Part shown: positions 24,990 through 32,869 of the stretch, in pieces | Layout of the letters: each line of letters begins with the position of its first letter | Numbering within the stretch: position 1 is the first letter of the stretch | Source of the DNA: Fimbriimonas ginsengisoli | GTDB taxonomy: Bacteria; Armatimonadota; Fimbriimonadia; Fimbriimonadales; Fimbriimonadaceae | DNA: 44,466 bases | Direction: 5' to 3' | NCBI GenBank assembly: GCA_016179045.1 | Contig: JACOSL010000033.1 | Location: 1-44,466, forward strand | Program-made: the position numbers and the translations under genes | Notes under the pieces: generated by a model | Told to the model about the DNA's origin: nothing | Database searches by the model: none | What the model saw: only the letters and a program-made list of their open reading frames with translations

Positions 24990-25997
24990 GTGCGCCCAAC
25001 CCTCATCCCCCTCGCCCTCATCGCCATCGCCCTCGCCGGGTGCGGCGGAGGCGCGGACAGCGGTCGCCTCGCCACCGTCGATGGCGACACGATCGGCATG
25101 GACGAGTTCCATCGGTACCTCGAAATCAAGCCACTCGTGCGCGTCGATCCCCAGAACGGTGCCGTGGTCGGCACCCTCGGCTTTCAGGCGATGGAGGACC
25201 TCATCCGCCAGCGCGTGCTGCGTCATCTCGCCAAGGACGAGGGCGTCGATCCCACCGAGGCGCAGATCAAGGACGAGCTCGACTTCCAGATGAAGCGCAA
25301 CCCGAACTTCCTGCGCGATGCCACCACCGCAGGGCTCACCGTCGAGCAGATCAAGGGCCGCCTCGCCAACGATCTCGCCGCGCGCAACCTGGTGAGCAAG
25401 GGGATCAAGGTGGCCCCGGCTGAAATCGACCAGTACATCAAGGACAACCCCACCCAGTTCTTCGACCCCGAGCTGGTCGATCTGCTATGGATTCTCGTCT
25501 CGAACGAGGACCTGAAGAAGCAGGCCGACCGCGATCTCCTCGAGGGCCAGAAGTTCGCCACGGTGGCGGCGCGCTACTCCCAGGCCGAGGGCGCGCGGGC
25601 GTACCAGGGGCTGTTTCCCCAGCGCATCGTCAGCCAGTTCCCGCTTGCCTTGCAGGAGGTGGTCAAGGATACGGGAGAGATGAAATCCACCGATTGGATT
25701 CGCGTCCGTGAGGGCTGGGCCAAGTGGTACGTGGCCAAAAAGACCCCGCCCAAGCCGATCAAGGTCGATGAGACCATCAGGGAACTGGTGCGACGTCAGA
25801 TCGCGATGACGCGCGGGGGCAAGGCGATCGACCTGGAAAAGCGCGTGCTCGACAAGCTGAAGGCGAGCAAGATCGAAATCCACGTGACCGCGTACAGGCA
25901 GCCGTGGGACGCGGTGATGGACGGGCTCCGCGCCAAGCAGGCGGCCAAGCCGATAGCCCCGCCTACGACGCCGGTGCAGATAGAGAAGGACAAGTAG
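24990..25997 (+). CDS. Lipoprotein of the SurA/PrsA-type peptidyl-prolyl isomerase family
   Basis: 335 residues from GTG 24990, with GGAGG 9 nt upstream. The signal peptide ends in the lipobox LAGC, so it is predicted to be lipid-anchored. A SurA_N-like helical region follows (VDGDTIGMDEFHRYLE, MEDLIRQRVLRHLAKDEGV). The parvulin-like part includes VDLLWILVSNEDLKKQADRDL, FATVAARYSQAEGARAYQGLF and the end WAKWYVAKKTPPKP. It would assist folding of exported proteins. A TATGAT at 24950-24955 may be its -10 element. A single isomerase domain is seen and its activity residues are not certain. Confidence 0.82.
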   Translation: MRPTLIPLALIAIALAGCGGGADSGRLATVDGDTIGMDEFHRYLEIKPLVRVDPQNGAVVGTLGFQAMEDLIRQRVLRHLAKDEGVDPTEAQIKDELDFQMKRNPNFLRDATTAGLTVEQIKGRLANDLAARNLVSKGIKVAPAEIDQYIKDNPTQFFDPELVDLLWILVSNEDLKKQADRDLLEGQKFATVAARYSQAEGARAYQGLFPQRIVSQFPLALQEVVKDTGEMKSTDWIRVREGWAKWYVAKKTPPKPIKVDETIRELVRRQIAMTRGGKAIDLEKRVLDKLKASKIEIHVTAYRQPWDAVMDGLRAKQAAKPIAPPTTPVQIEKDK

Positions 25998-26422
25998 GCC
26001 GTGGGGGCGCTTGGCGGTGGCGCTCAGATTGCGACGCGTGACTAGCGGCCAAGCCTTTCATTTTCGCGTTGGCAACCCTCCCCCGACCCCTCCCTATTGG
26101 AAGGGAGGGGAGAAGTTTTACTTTGGTTCGCTCCCGCCCTCCGGGCGTTCACTCGCCTTTTTTTGGGGACGCCATCCGTGGCGTCCTGGAAGGGGTGAGG
26201 CGCGTCGCTCCCCCTTGAGACGGCGCTGCGTGTAGGCGGTCTGGCCATCTTCCCCTTGCCGTGAGGGGGAAGAAGGTCGAAGGCATGCCAAGACCAGATA
26301 GAGGTGCTCTCGGGTGAGCTGCTCGCCAACGAACCTCCACCTGCGTGCGCTTCGCTTACGCTTCCTCCCCCTGCCTCAGGGGGAGGATTTCGCGGAGCCC
26401 TTCCGACCGACGCACCCTGCCG
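25998..26422. repeat. Intergenic block of dispersed hairpin repeats (425 nt)
   Basis: No gene is visible here. Four hairpins stand out: CCCCTCCC/GGGAGGGG (26087-26110), GGACGCCA/TGGCGTCC (26167-26186), CTTCCC/GGGAAG (about 26249-26272) and CCTCCCCC/GGGGGAGG (26364-26386). The second recurs inverted at 33858-33879 and the last recurs at 40992-41014, each with flanking homology. The block separates the convergent PPIase and MBL genes and probably ends transcription from both sides. Confidence 0.7.
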
Positions 26423-27193
26423 CTACACCGGAATCCGCAACCCGTCGTACGCAAGCCGGATCCCTGGCGGCAAGGTCGCGTCGGTCTTCGTGTGATCGTA
26501 GTCGTGGCTAAGGTGGGTGAAATAGGTGGTCTTCGCCCCCAGGCGCTGGGCCACCTCGACCGCCTGGTCGAAGTGGAAATGGTTGGGGTGGGGGCGATAG
26601 CGCACCGCATCCATCACGAGCACATCCAGACCCTGCAACAGGGCCTCCGCGGAAGGCGGGATCAAGTTGACGTCGGTGAGGTAGGCAAACCCGTTCACCC
26701 GAAAAGCAACAACCGGCACCGTGCCGTGCATAACGGTGAAGATGCGCAGGGTGAGCCCGCCGACCTCCAGCGTCTCCGGCACGTCGCGCAGGTCGAAGCG
26801 CGGCACCTCGATGCCCTCCGGGTGCAAATCCACGAACGCATAGGGATAGATGCGGCGGATGTCTCCTTGATACTGGGGCAGGGTGTAAACGGTCACCGGG
26901 CGGCGGGTTAGCACGCAAAGCGAGCGCAGGTCGTCCATGCCCATCACGTGGTCGGCATGGGTGTGGGTAATCAGCACCGCCTCGAAACGCGTCAAGTTTT
27001 CCCTGGTGGCTTGCAGGCGCAGCTCGGGGCTGCAATCCACGAGCAGGTTGCCGGTCGGGCCGATCAGCGCGAGCGAGCTTCGGGTGCGATGGTTCTTGGG
27101 GTCGTCGAGGTAACCAGGCGGGTATTCATAGCCCAGCATCGGCACCCCGTTGCTCGTTCCCGAGCCGAGGATCACCGCCTCGGGCCGGGTCAC
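26423..27193 (-). CDS. Metallo-beta-lactamase-fold hydrolase (PhnP/PqqB-like)
   Basis: 256 residues from the GTG at 27193, which overlaps the upstream stop (GTGA). The fold is shown by VILGSGTSNGVPML, LLVDCSPELRLQ, the metal motif THTHADHVMGMDDL, FRVNGFAYLTDVN and the late HLSHDYDH. These proteins are usually phosphodiesterases or cyclic-phosphate hydrolases with two metal ions. Substrate is unknown. It is coupled to the DnaA_N-like gene before it. Confidence 0.87.
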   Translation of the reverse strand: MTRPEAVILGSGTSNGVPMLGYEYPPGYLDDPKNHRTRSSLALIGPTGNLLVDCSPELRLQATRENLTRFEAVLITHTHADHVMGMDDLRSLCVLTRRPVTVYTLPQYQGDIRRIYPYAFVDLHPEGIEVPRFDLRDVPETLEVGGLTLRIFTVMHGTVPVVAFRVNGFAYLTDVNLIPPSAEALLQGLDVLVMDAVRYRPHPNHFHFDQAVEVAQRLGAKTTYFTHLSHDYDHTKTDATLPPGIRLAYDGLRIPV

Positions 27194-27798
27194 AGTTCGC
27201 CCGCGCGACGCAGCACTTCGATCGCAACGGCGGCGCTTGGCATATCGACGTATTGAGCCACGCGCTCCAGGCAGCGGGCGAAGTTGCGCTCGCCCACGTC
27301 GTCCCACGTCTCCTGAGCGCGGCGCGTCTCCACGATCAGGTCGAGCGCCTCCTCGAAGAAGCGGGCGCGATTCTGGGGGAGCGACTTCGTCGGAACCGCG
27401 GCAAATCGGCGGCTGAGCTGCTCGAACACCCCTTCCCAGCTCGCTTTGGCGCTGAGCTCGGCGCGCATCTTGGCCATCGCCTGGTCTTGCATGCGCCGGC
27501 CCTCGGCGTCTTTGCGCTTCACCGCCTCCCAGTCCTCGGCGGCGACGCCCTCGATCACGCGCAGGCTGGTGGGGTGGCCGAGCTTGGCGCTCGCCGTCGT
27601 CTCGATGAGGCGCTTGGTGGAGGGCACCTTGAGATGGCCGCCAAGCTCGCCCATTTCGTAGGGGAGGCCGAGCACGAGCACGCCCTCCTCAAGTGCGACC
27701 GCCTTGCACGAGTTGAGGGAGGCCCAAACGCCGACGCCGATCACGCCGCGCTTGACCTCGGGCAGGATGTCGTTCCAGAGTTGGGCGGCGTCGCTCAC
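27190..27798 (-). CDS. Hypothetical protein with DnaA N-terminal-like region
   Basis: 202 residues from GTG 27798. The first about 80 residues (LWNDILPEVKRGVIGVGVWASL, then VALEEGVLVLGLPYEM) resemble the small N-terminal interaction domain of DnaA. No AAA+ or DNA-binding part follows; the remainder is helical and charged. It might interact with DnaA or a helicase, but that is speculation. CATAAT ends 9 nt before the start, and GAGG lies 5 nt before it. The divergent tRNA-Leu gene starts 65 nt upstream. Confidence 0.6.
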   Translation of the reverse strand: MSDAAQLWNDILPEVKRGVIGVGVWASLNSCKAVALEEGVLVLGLPYEMGELGGHLKVPSTKRLIETTASAKLGHPTSLRVIEGVAAEDWEAVKRKDAEGRRMQDQAMAKMRAELSAKASWEGVFEQLSRRFAAVPTKSLPQNRARFFEEALDLIVETRRAQETWDDVGERNFARCLERVAQYVDMPSAAVAIEVLRRAGEL

Positions 27799-27862
27799 GG
27801 TCGCCTCATTATGGGACTGCTGGGCTCGGCGAATCCAGGGGCGGGTATCTTGCGTGGGGCGA

Positions 27863-27948
27863 GCCGGGGTGGCGGAACGGTAGACGCGGCGGTCTCAAAA
27901 ACCGTTTGGGGAAACCCAGTGAGGGTTCGATTCCCTCCCCCGGCACCA
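27863..27948 (+). tRNA. tRNA-Leu (CAA)
   Basis: 86 nt with encoded CCA. The acceptor stem is GCCGGGG/CCCCGGC, discriminator A. The anticodon loop is CTCAAAA with anticodon CAA between GCGGT and ACCGT. A long variable arm (TGGGG-AAA-CCCAG) makes it class II, and the T arm is GAGGG-TTCGATT-CCCTC. A TATCTT hexamer 11 nt upstream could be the promoter -10. Confidence 0.95.
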
Positions 27949-27991
27949 GCAATCAGCGCGAGCGCCGGTGGGGTCGACAGTCGGCTGGAAG

Positions 27992-28543
27992 CTACCCGCC
28001 GGAGTCCTCCTCGTCGTCTTCCTCGCCGCCGAGGGCGTGGAGGGCGTCGAGCATAGTGTCGGCAGCTTGTTCGAGCGGCTCGTCTATCGATTCGAGGGCG
28101 ATCCGGGTGCTGGCGGGGGCGTCCTCGGCCAGAGTAGCGAGGTCCTCCTGCGCGCCGCGCAGGTTGTCGAGGGCGTCGGCGACGTCGTCCGCCGCTTTGT
28201 CGCTCGTCGCCGTCCATTGGGGCAGGGCTTTTTCGATCTCGGTCAAGGTCGGGGCTCGTAGATAGGGTATCGAGTCCGTCCTCGCGGCATCCAGCTCTTC
28301 CAGCAGCCCCTTGTAGTCCGCGCGCGACTCCGGTTGGGCAACCGCGGTCTGTGCAGCCGCCTCCTTGCGAGCTCGCGACAACCACCGGAGCGCGCCCGGC
28401 AGGTTATCGGCTGCGCCCTGCAACTCCTCGGAAACATCTTGCGCGGTCTCGGGAGCGGAGGGCTCGGGCGCGGTCGCACGGGGGGCGCAACCGTAGCCGC
28501 CCACGAGGGCGCACAAGCTCAGCGCGAGCCGCCAATTTCGCAT
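27992..28543 (-). CDS. Acidic helical lipoprotein of unknown function
   Basis: 183 residues from ATG 28543. The signal peptide ends in a lipobox-like GGYGC (Cys about residue 19), so it is probably lipid-anchored. The mature part is Ala/Glu/Asp-rich and looks like a helical bundle with coiled-coil tendency (VSEELQGAADNLPGALRWL, DEPLEQAADTMLDALHAL). It ends in an acidic EEDDEEDSGG tail. There is no recognised domain. TAGGCT lies 8 nt before the ATG and no Shine-Dalgarno sequence is present. It is divergent from rpsU. Confidence 0.65.
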   Translation of the reverse strand: MRNWRLALSLCALVGGYGCAPRATAPEPSAPETAQDVSEELQGAADNLPGALRWLSRARKEAAAQTAVAQPESRADYKGLLEELDAARTDSIPYLRAPTLTEIEKALPQWTATSDKAADDVADALDNLRGAQEDLATLAEDAPASTRIALESIDEPLEQAADTMLDALHALGGEEDDEEDSGG

Positions 28544-28569
28544 CGCCGCCGAGCCTACCTGCTCCCAGA

Positions 28570-28599
28570 TTGCAGAGATGCAACCGAACCGGCCATAAT
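28570..28599 (+). promoter_or_regulatory. Promoter of rpsU: TTGCAG-18-CATAAT
   Basis: TTGCAG at 28570-28575 and CATAAT at 28594-28599, with 18-nt spacing and about 30 nt before the rpsU start. It is one of the few promoters here with a recognisable -35. Confidence 0.5.
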
Positions 28600-28628
28600 A
28601 CACATCTGTTGCGGAGGCATCCAGGCTT

Positions 28629-28802
28629 TTGATCTACGTTATCGTCCAGCAGAACGAATCGATCGACAGCGCTCTCAAGCGCTTCAACATGAAGCTGCAG
28701 CAGAGCGGGGTTCTCCGCGTGCTGAAAGAGCATTCTCATTACGAGAAGCCCAGCGAGAAGGCCCGGCGTATACGCCGCCGCCGCATTTCCCGGGGGAATT
28801 GA
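28629..28802 (+). CDS. rpsU: 30S ribosomal protein S21
   Basis: 57 residues: VIVQQNESIDSALKRF, then GVLRVLKEHSHYEKPSEKARR and an Arg-rich tail, the classical S21 pattern. The start is TTG 28629, with GGAGG at 28613-28617 (11-nt spacing). It is a basic protein of the small subunit platform near the anti-Shine-Dalgarno end of 16S rRNA. The gap to ybeY (28803-28998) contains a weak hairpin ACGCC/GGCGT near 28810-28827 and nothing else I can name. Confidence 0.93.
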   Translation: MIYVIVQQNESIDSALKRFNMKLQQSGVLRVLKEHSHYEKPSEKARRIRRRRISRGN

Positions 28803-28998
28803 GCTTGCTCAACGCCATTTCGGCGTCCACGACAGTCTGTAATCGCAAGATGGCATTTTGCCTGCGAGATTTGGCCGGCGCTTACGCCCCGGCCCGCCGC
28901 GAACCCGCCGCTTTCCAATCGGTTCGCTTTGGCCGCGTTCGGTGCGGCCGCCCCGCCGTCATGGCCCGCCCCACCCGGGACTAGCCTGCGGCACCCTT

Positions 28999-29490
28999 AT
29001 GGAACCTCCCAGTACCAGCACGGTCTCCGTCCTCAATCGAACCAGCCTCGAGGCGCCGGTCGCGGCGATTCAGCGCGGAGTGGTAGCGGCTCTCGCGATG
29101 CGGCAGGCCGCGGGCGATGTTTGCGTGCTGCTCACCGACGACGAGGGGATTCAGGCGCTGAACGAGCGGTTTCGCGGGCTGGACGAGCCGACCGATGTCT
29201 TGAGCTTCCCAGCCGGTGACCACCCGGGCGAACAACGGCCTCTTGGAGATATCGCCATCTCGATCGACCACGCCCGGCGTCAAGCCGCCGCCCGCGGCGC
29301 TTCCGTCGACGACGAACTTGCCATTCTCGCCATCCATGGCGCGCTGCACCTGGCCGGGCTCGACGATGAAACCGAAGCGGATCAATACAGGATGCGCGCG
29401 GCCATGCAAGCGGCGGCCGCCTCGGCAGGCATCTCATATGATGCAGCCTGGAGAACAATCGGTCGCGCTGAGATCAAGGCGGCCAGATGA
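28999..29490 (+). CDS. ybeY: Endoribonuclease YbeY (rRNA maturation)
   Basis: 163 residues. NERFRGLDEPTDVLSFPAGD and LGDIAISIDHARRQAA are family hallmarks, followed by the metal motif region AIHGALHLAGLDDETEADQYRM. The first two His ligands (HGALH) are present, but the usual third His of HGxLHLxGYDH is Asp here, which could still bind metal. YbeY processes the 3' end of 16S rRNA and acts in ribosome quality control. The start has no Shine-Dalgarno sequence; a TAGCCT hexamer lies 11 nt upstream. It is coupled to the next gene by ATGA. Confidence 0.92.
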   Translation: MEPPSTSTVSVLNRTSLEAPVAAIQRGVVAALAMRQAAGDVCVLLTDDEGIQALNERFRGLDEPTDVLSFPAGDHPGEQRPLGDIAISIDHARRQAAARGASVDDELAILAIHGALHLAGLDDETEADQYRMRAAMQAAAASAGISYDAAWRTIGRAEIKAAR

Positions 29491-30200
29491 GCGCCCGCCG
29501 AAATCCCCTCCAGCCCCTGCGGGTGGCTTGGAATGGCCTCGTCTACACCTTCCGCACCCAGCGACACATGCGGTTCCACGTTTACGTGGTGCTCATCGTG
29601 CTGCTGCTCGGCGTGCTGCTCAATCTCGGCATGCGCGAACTGTTGGTGCTGATGATAACCGTCTCGCTCGTGATGGTGGCCGAGATGTTCAACAGCGCGA
29701 TCGAGGCGACCATCGACCTCGTCCAGCCGAACTACAGCCCGATGGCGAAGTTCGCCAAAGACATCGCGGCGGGGGCGGTGCTCATCACTACGATCATCGC
29801 GCTCGTCGTCGGCATGCTGCTCATCCTCGGCGAGAATCGATGGGAGGAGATCAAGACCAGCCTCACCGCCGAATCACTCGCGGTTGGGGTGACGCAGCGC
29901 ATCGTGCTCGGCCTCTTCATCGTGTTTCTGCTCGTGGTGGTGGGAAAGGGGCTGGGCAAGCAGGGTCAAGTGCTGAAAGGCGGTTTGGTGAGCGGCCACG
30001 CCGCCATCGGGTTCTTTCTCGCCACCGCCACGCTGATGATCTCGGGCAACCTCGTCGTATCGGGCATCGCGGTTCTTCTTGCCGGCATCATCGCGCAAAG
30101 CCGGTGGGAGGCGAAGATCCACAACGTGTTTGAGTTGACCCTCGGCGCGGCGACGGGTGTCGTGCTCGGCCTCTTGCTCTTCGGGTTGTGGCCCAAGTGA
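29487..30200 (+). CDS. dgkA: Fused DgkA-type lipid kinase and PAP2-like phosphatase
   Basis: 237 residues. Residues 1-125 form a prokaryotic diacylglycerol/undecaprenol kinase with three membrane helices and the signature EMFNSAIEATIDL, then AKFAKDIAAGAVLI. Residues about 140-237 carry PAP2 motifs: GLVSGHAAIGFF (SGH) and SRWEAKIHNVFE (SR-x5-H-x3-E), with more membrane helices. A kinase and a phosphatase in one chain could cycle a lipid carrier such as undecaprenyl phosphate. In the first helix TQRHMRFH replaces the more usual ERN-x-R-x-H, so a conserved Glu is Gln. ATG 29487 overlaps the ybeY stop. Confidence 0.87.
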   Translation: MSARRNPLQPLRVAWNGLVYTFRTQRHMRFHVYVVLIVLLLGVLLNLGMRELLVLMITVSLVMVAEMFNSAIEATIDLVQPNYSPMAKFAKDIAAGAVLITTIIALVVGMLLILGENRWEEIKTSLTAESLAVGVTQRIVLGLFIVFLLVVVGKGLGKQGQVLKGGLVSGHAAIGFFLATATLMISGNLVVSGIAVLLAGIIAQSRWEAKIHNVFELTLGAATGVVLGLLLFGLWPK

Positions 30201-31690
30201 TGCCCACGCGCCTCCCCGTACGCCACCACGCGCCCCTCGCCCGCCAGCGGAGGCTGGAATCGCGGGTTGCGCTCGCCCTAGGCGCGGCGACGACGATGCT
30301 CTGGCTGCTCGGACGATCTTCGCCGCCTTCAGATGCTCTTGCCCAGACGAGCTTTGAACTTCCGAGCGGAGGCGGATTCGGCTGGCCCGTGCCCGCGATC
30401 CTTCTCGCCATCGTACTGAATGCGGGCTTCCTCGCCGCCGAAACCGCGCTCGATTTGCTTCGCCCGGTTCACCTGAAGCTTGTCAAAGAGAACGGCTCGG
30501 CGCGTCACCTTCAGGAGTTGATGGACGAGCGCGCCCGCCTGGTTGCCGCCTGCACCTTCGGCAGCCAGCTCTGCCGGATTGCGATGTACATGCTTGGGCT
30601 AGTCCCCGCCCTCGGCATCGTGCCCTGGCTGGCCGAACAAACTTCGCTGACCGGCTACTCGGCGGTACTCGTGGCGACGTCGATCGTGTGGCTGCCGATC
30701 TTCCTGCTCAATCTGATTCTCGGCGAGCTTGCCCCCAAGAGCTTCGCCTCTCACCATCCTCACCGCGTAGCCCTGTTCTTAAGGCGGTTCGTGCTGGTTT
30801 TCGCGGTGCTGTTTTCCGCGCCTGCCGCGCTCGTGGCGGGTGTGGCGGGATTGCTAACCGCCCGCTTTGGCGCTCACGCGGCCAACGGCGCCGCCGGCCA
30901 AGCGGAGGAGGAGATCAAGACGCTGGTCGAATCCGCCGAGGAATCGGGCGAAATCGAGGCGGACGAGAAGGAATTGCTCCACTCCGTGTTCGAGTTCACG
31001 GACAGGATCGCGCGCGAGGTGATGACCCCGCGCGTGGACATGGACGCTGCCCCGGTCGGCGGCGATCCCGCCTACCTGATTGGGCTGATCGAGCGCACCG
31101 GCCACTCGCGCATCCCGGTGTACGAGGAGACCGACGACCAGATCATCGGCATCGTCCACGCCAAAGACCTGCTTCTTGCGAGCGTGCAGGCGGGAGCCTC
31201 CCGCCCAACCGCGAAAATCGATCTGCGCGCTCTGATGCACCCCGCGCTCTTCGTGCCCGAGAACAAGAACTTGCACGAGCTGCTTGCCGAGATGCGAGCC
31301 GCCCGCAGCCAGATGGCGGTGATCCAAGACGAGTTTGGCGGCACCGCCGGCATCGTGACGATCGAAGACATCGTGGAGGAGCTCGTCGGCGAGATTCAAG
31401 ACGAATACGACGTCGAGGAGCCCGAGATCATCGAGGATGCCGGCGCTTTTGTGGTCGGAGGCAAAGCCCGAATGGATGACCTCGGCGAGGCGCTCGGCTC
31501 GCCGCTCGCGAGCGAGGAGTTCGACACGGTGGGCGGTTACGTGTTCGGGCTCTTTGGGCGCCAGCCCAAGGAGGGAGAGTGTGTGGTGGCCGATGGCTAT
31601 CGCTTTGCCGTCACCGCGACCGATGGGCGGCGCATTCTGCGCATGCGCGTGGAGAAAGCGCCCGAGAGCGAGATCGAGGCGGCGGAGTAG
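30200..31690 (+). CDS. HlyC/CorC-family membrane protein (CNNM, CBS pair, CorC_HlyC domain)
   Basis: 496 residues; ATG 30200 overlaps the previous stop (TGATG). The membrane-embedded CNNM/DUF21 domain spans about residues 60-230 (NLILGELAPKSFA is the conserved loop). The CBS pair runs from EFTDRIAREVMTPRVDMDAAP to GGTAGIVTIEDIVEELVGEI. The C-terminal CorC_HlyC domain follows (DVEEPEIIEDAGAFVVGGKARMDD, EFDTVGGYVFGLFGRQP). The family is implicated in Mg2+ or metal transport and its regulation by nucleotides. It is the last gene of the ybeY-dgkA operon; a hairpin repeat follows. Confidence 0.92.
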   Translation: MPTRLPVRHHAPLARQRRLESRVALALGAATTMLWLLGRSSPPSDALAQTSFELPSGGGFGWPVPAILLAIVLNAGFLAAETALDLLRPVHLKLVKENGSARHLQELMDERARLVAACTFGSQLCRIAMYMLGLVPALGIVPWLAEQTSLTGYSAVLVATSIVWLPIFLLNLILGELAPKSFASHHPHRVALFLRRFVLVFAVLFSAPAALVAGVAGLLTARFGAHAANGAAGQAEEEIKTLVESAEESGEIEADEKELLHSVFEFTDRIAREVMTPRVDMDAAPVGGDPAYLIGLIERTGHSRIPVYEETDDQIIGIVHAKDLLLASVQAGASRPTAKIDLRALMHPALFVPENKNLHELLAEMRAARSQMAVIQDEFGGTAGIVTIEDIVEELVGEIQDEYDVEEPEIIEDAGAFVVGGKARMDDLGEALGSPLASEEFDTVGGYVFGLFGRQPKEGECVVADGYRFAVTATDGRRILRMRVEKAPESEIEAAE

Positions 31691-31757
31691 CGTCCGACGG
31701 ACTTCGCATTACATGGTAGGGGAAAGATGGGAGGGGCACCGTCGTGCCCGTCCGGAA
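31691..31757. repeat. Family A hairpin repeat (copy 1), after the HlyC/CorC gene
   Basis: GACGGACTTC near 31697 is followed by GGGAGGGGCAC...GTGCCC.TCC (about 31729-31755). It directly follows the HlyC/CorC stop and lies between convergent genes, so it may serve as a bidirectional terminator. Related copies are at 37491-37518, 37579-37645 and 40853-40876. Confidence 0.7.
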
Positions 31758-31800
31758 GGCATCGGCCACGGAACTGCACCGCTAAGGGGCGGGCTCGCGC

Positions 31801-32790
31801 CTACGACGTGTTCCCGAAATCGAGCCCGTAGAAGAATCCGAGGCCCGAGCCAAGGATCCCGGAATAGTAGCGGTCGCCGAACCCATCGGGCGCGGGGGCG
31901 GTTTGCGTCCACGCTCCGCCGAGAGGAACCTGCGTGACCCTAAACGCCGTGCCCGACGGCAAGCCGCCGGCAAGTCCCTCGGTCGTGAGGAAATAGTTGC
32001 CGCTGAGGTCGCTGGTCGCTTCGAGCGAGGTCTCGGAGCCATCGGGCAGGATGAGCGTGCACCGCACCGTCGCGCCGCCTAGGGGCAGATCGGAAGGCTC
32101 CAGCACGCCATTGGCGTTCAAGTCGTCGAAGACGGCGCCGTTGAACTCGGAGGCAGCCACCGGCACGCCCGAAGACGTCGCCCGAAACGTGAAATTGTCG
32201 GTCCGGCTGTCGCGTTGAAGGAACGACAGATGCCTGCCGTCGGCCGCGATGCTCGTGTTGGGATCGGCGATATACTCAGAGCCGTCCCAAGCGGCGGCGA
32301 GGATCAGCCACGCCTTGTAGTCGCCCTTACCGGACGGCTCGCTCGCGAACGGCCAAAGCCGAACCGGCACCGCCCCGCTCGCGGTGTCGGCCGCGCCTTC
32401 GGGATGCACCCTTGTGCTGTGGATCGGGGCGCCGTTAGCCAGGCAGCGCCCGCCCACTCGGCCGTACGAGTCGACGTAGACGAGGCGGTCCGTCGCGAGG
32501 TCGGTGGAAACGAGCACGCTTCCGTCCCTGGTCGTCACCTGGAAGAAATAGATGCCGGGCGTCAGCCCGGCGGCGTTTCGGTTCTGCGGCCCGCCCGAGA
32601 AGTACACGCCGCGCGCGTCGGAGTAGAGGTTGCCGTTGACGAGCAATCCGTCGAAGCTGGTGGTCGAAACCGCGCCCGTGATCTGGGCGCCCGCCGAGGC
32701 GGCGACGAGCGACGTAGTGACCATTGCCGCCGCGACGATTGTGCCGCGCGCAGTCGTAACCAGGCGACCGAGACGAACAAACCAGGCCAT
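31801..32790 (-). CDS. Secreted protein with a SdrD_B-like domain
   Basis: 329 residues. The signal peptide at about residues 1-36 (VAAAMVTTSLVAASAGAQ) predicts export. The middle (YFSGGPQNRNAAGLTPGIYF, ATDRLVYVDSYGRVGG) has beta-rich character. The C-terminal FNGAVFDDLNANGVLEPSD, then GNYFLTTEGL, matches the SdrD_B/Cna-B-like pattern with a DxNxNGxxxxxD calcium-loop motif. There is no membrane anchor or PEP-CTERM/LPXTG tail. GGGGGAGGA lies 5 nt before the ATG. A TATAAT at 32823-32828 supplies a promoter, so it is transcribed on its own. Confidence 0.75.
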   Translation of the reverse strand: MAWFVRLGRLVTTARGTIVAAAMVTTSLVAASAGAQITGAVSTTSFDGLLVNGNLYSDARGVYFSGGPQNRNAAGLTPGIYFFQVTTRDGSVLVSTDLATDRLVYVDSYGRVGGRCLANGAPIHSTRVHPEGAADTASGAVPVRLWPFASEPSGKGDYKAWLILAAAWDGSEYIADPNTSIAADGRHLSFLQRDSRTDNFTFRATSSGVPVAASEFNGAVFDDLNANGVLEPSDLPLGGATVRCTLILPDGSETSLEATSDLSGNYFLTTEGLAGGLPSGTAFRVTQVPLGGAWTQTAPAPDGFGDRYYSGILGSGLGFFYGLDFGNTS

Positions 32791-32822
32791 CGAAATCCTC
32801 CCCCAAGGCGACTTGAGTCCCC

Positions 32823-32828
32823 ATTATA
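32823..32828 (-). promoter_or_regulatory. -10 box TATAAT for the SdrD_B-like gene
   Basis: A perfect TATAAT on the minus strand, 32 nt before the ATG at 32790. It leaves room for the strong Shine-Dalgarno sequence, so this gene is of the leadered type. No good -35. Confidence 0.5.
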
Positions 32829-32869
32829 GGCCGGGAAGTGACATGCGATGGCAGAGTGCCAACGCGTGA

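Noticed and set aside
25998-26422. Small genes between the PPIase and MBL genes
   Set aside because: Frames of about 63-95 codons lie across hairpin repeats that recur elsewhere and show no coding character.
28803-28998. Extra coding region upstream of ybeY in the same frame
   Set aside because: The in-frame extension is Arg/Pro-rich, does not match YbeY N-termini and follows rpsU directly.
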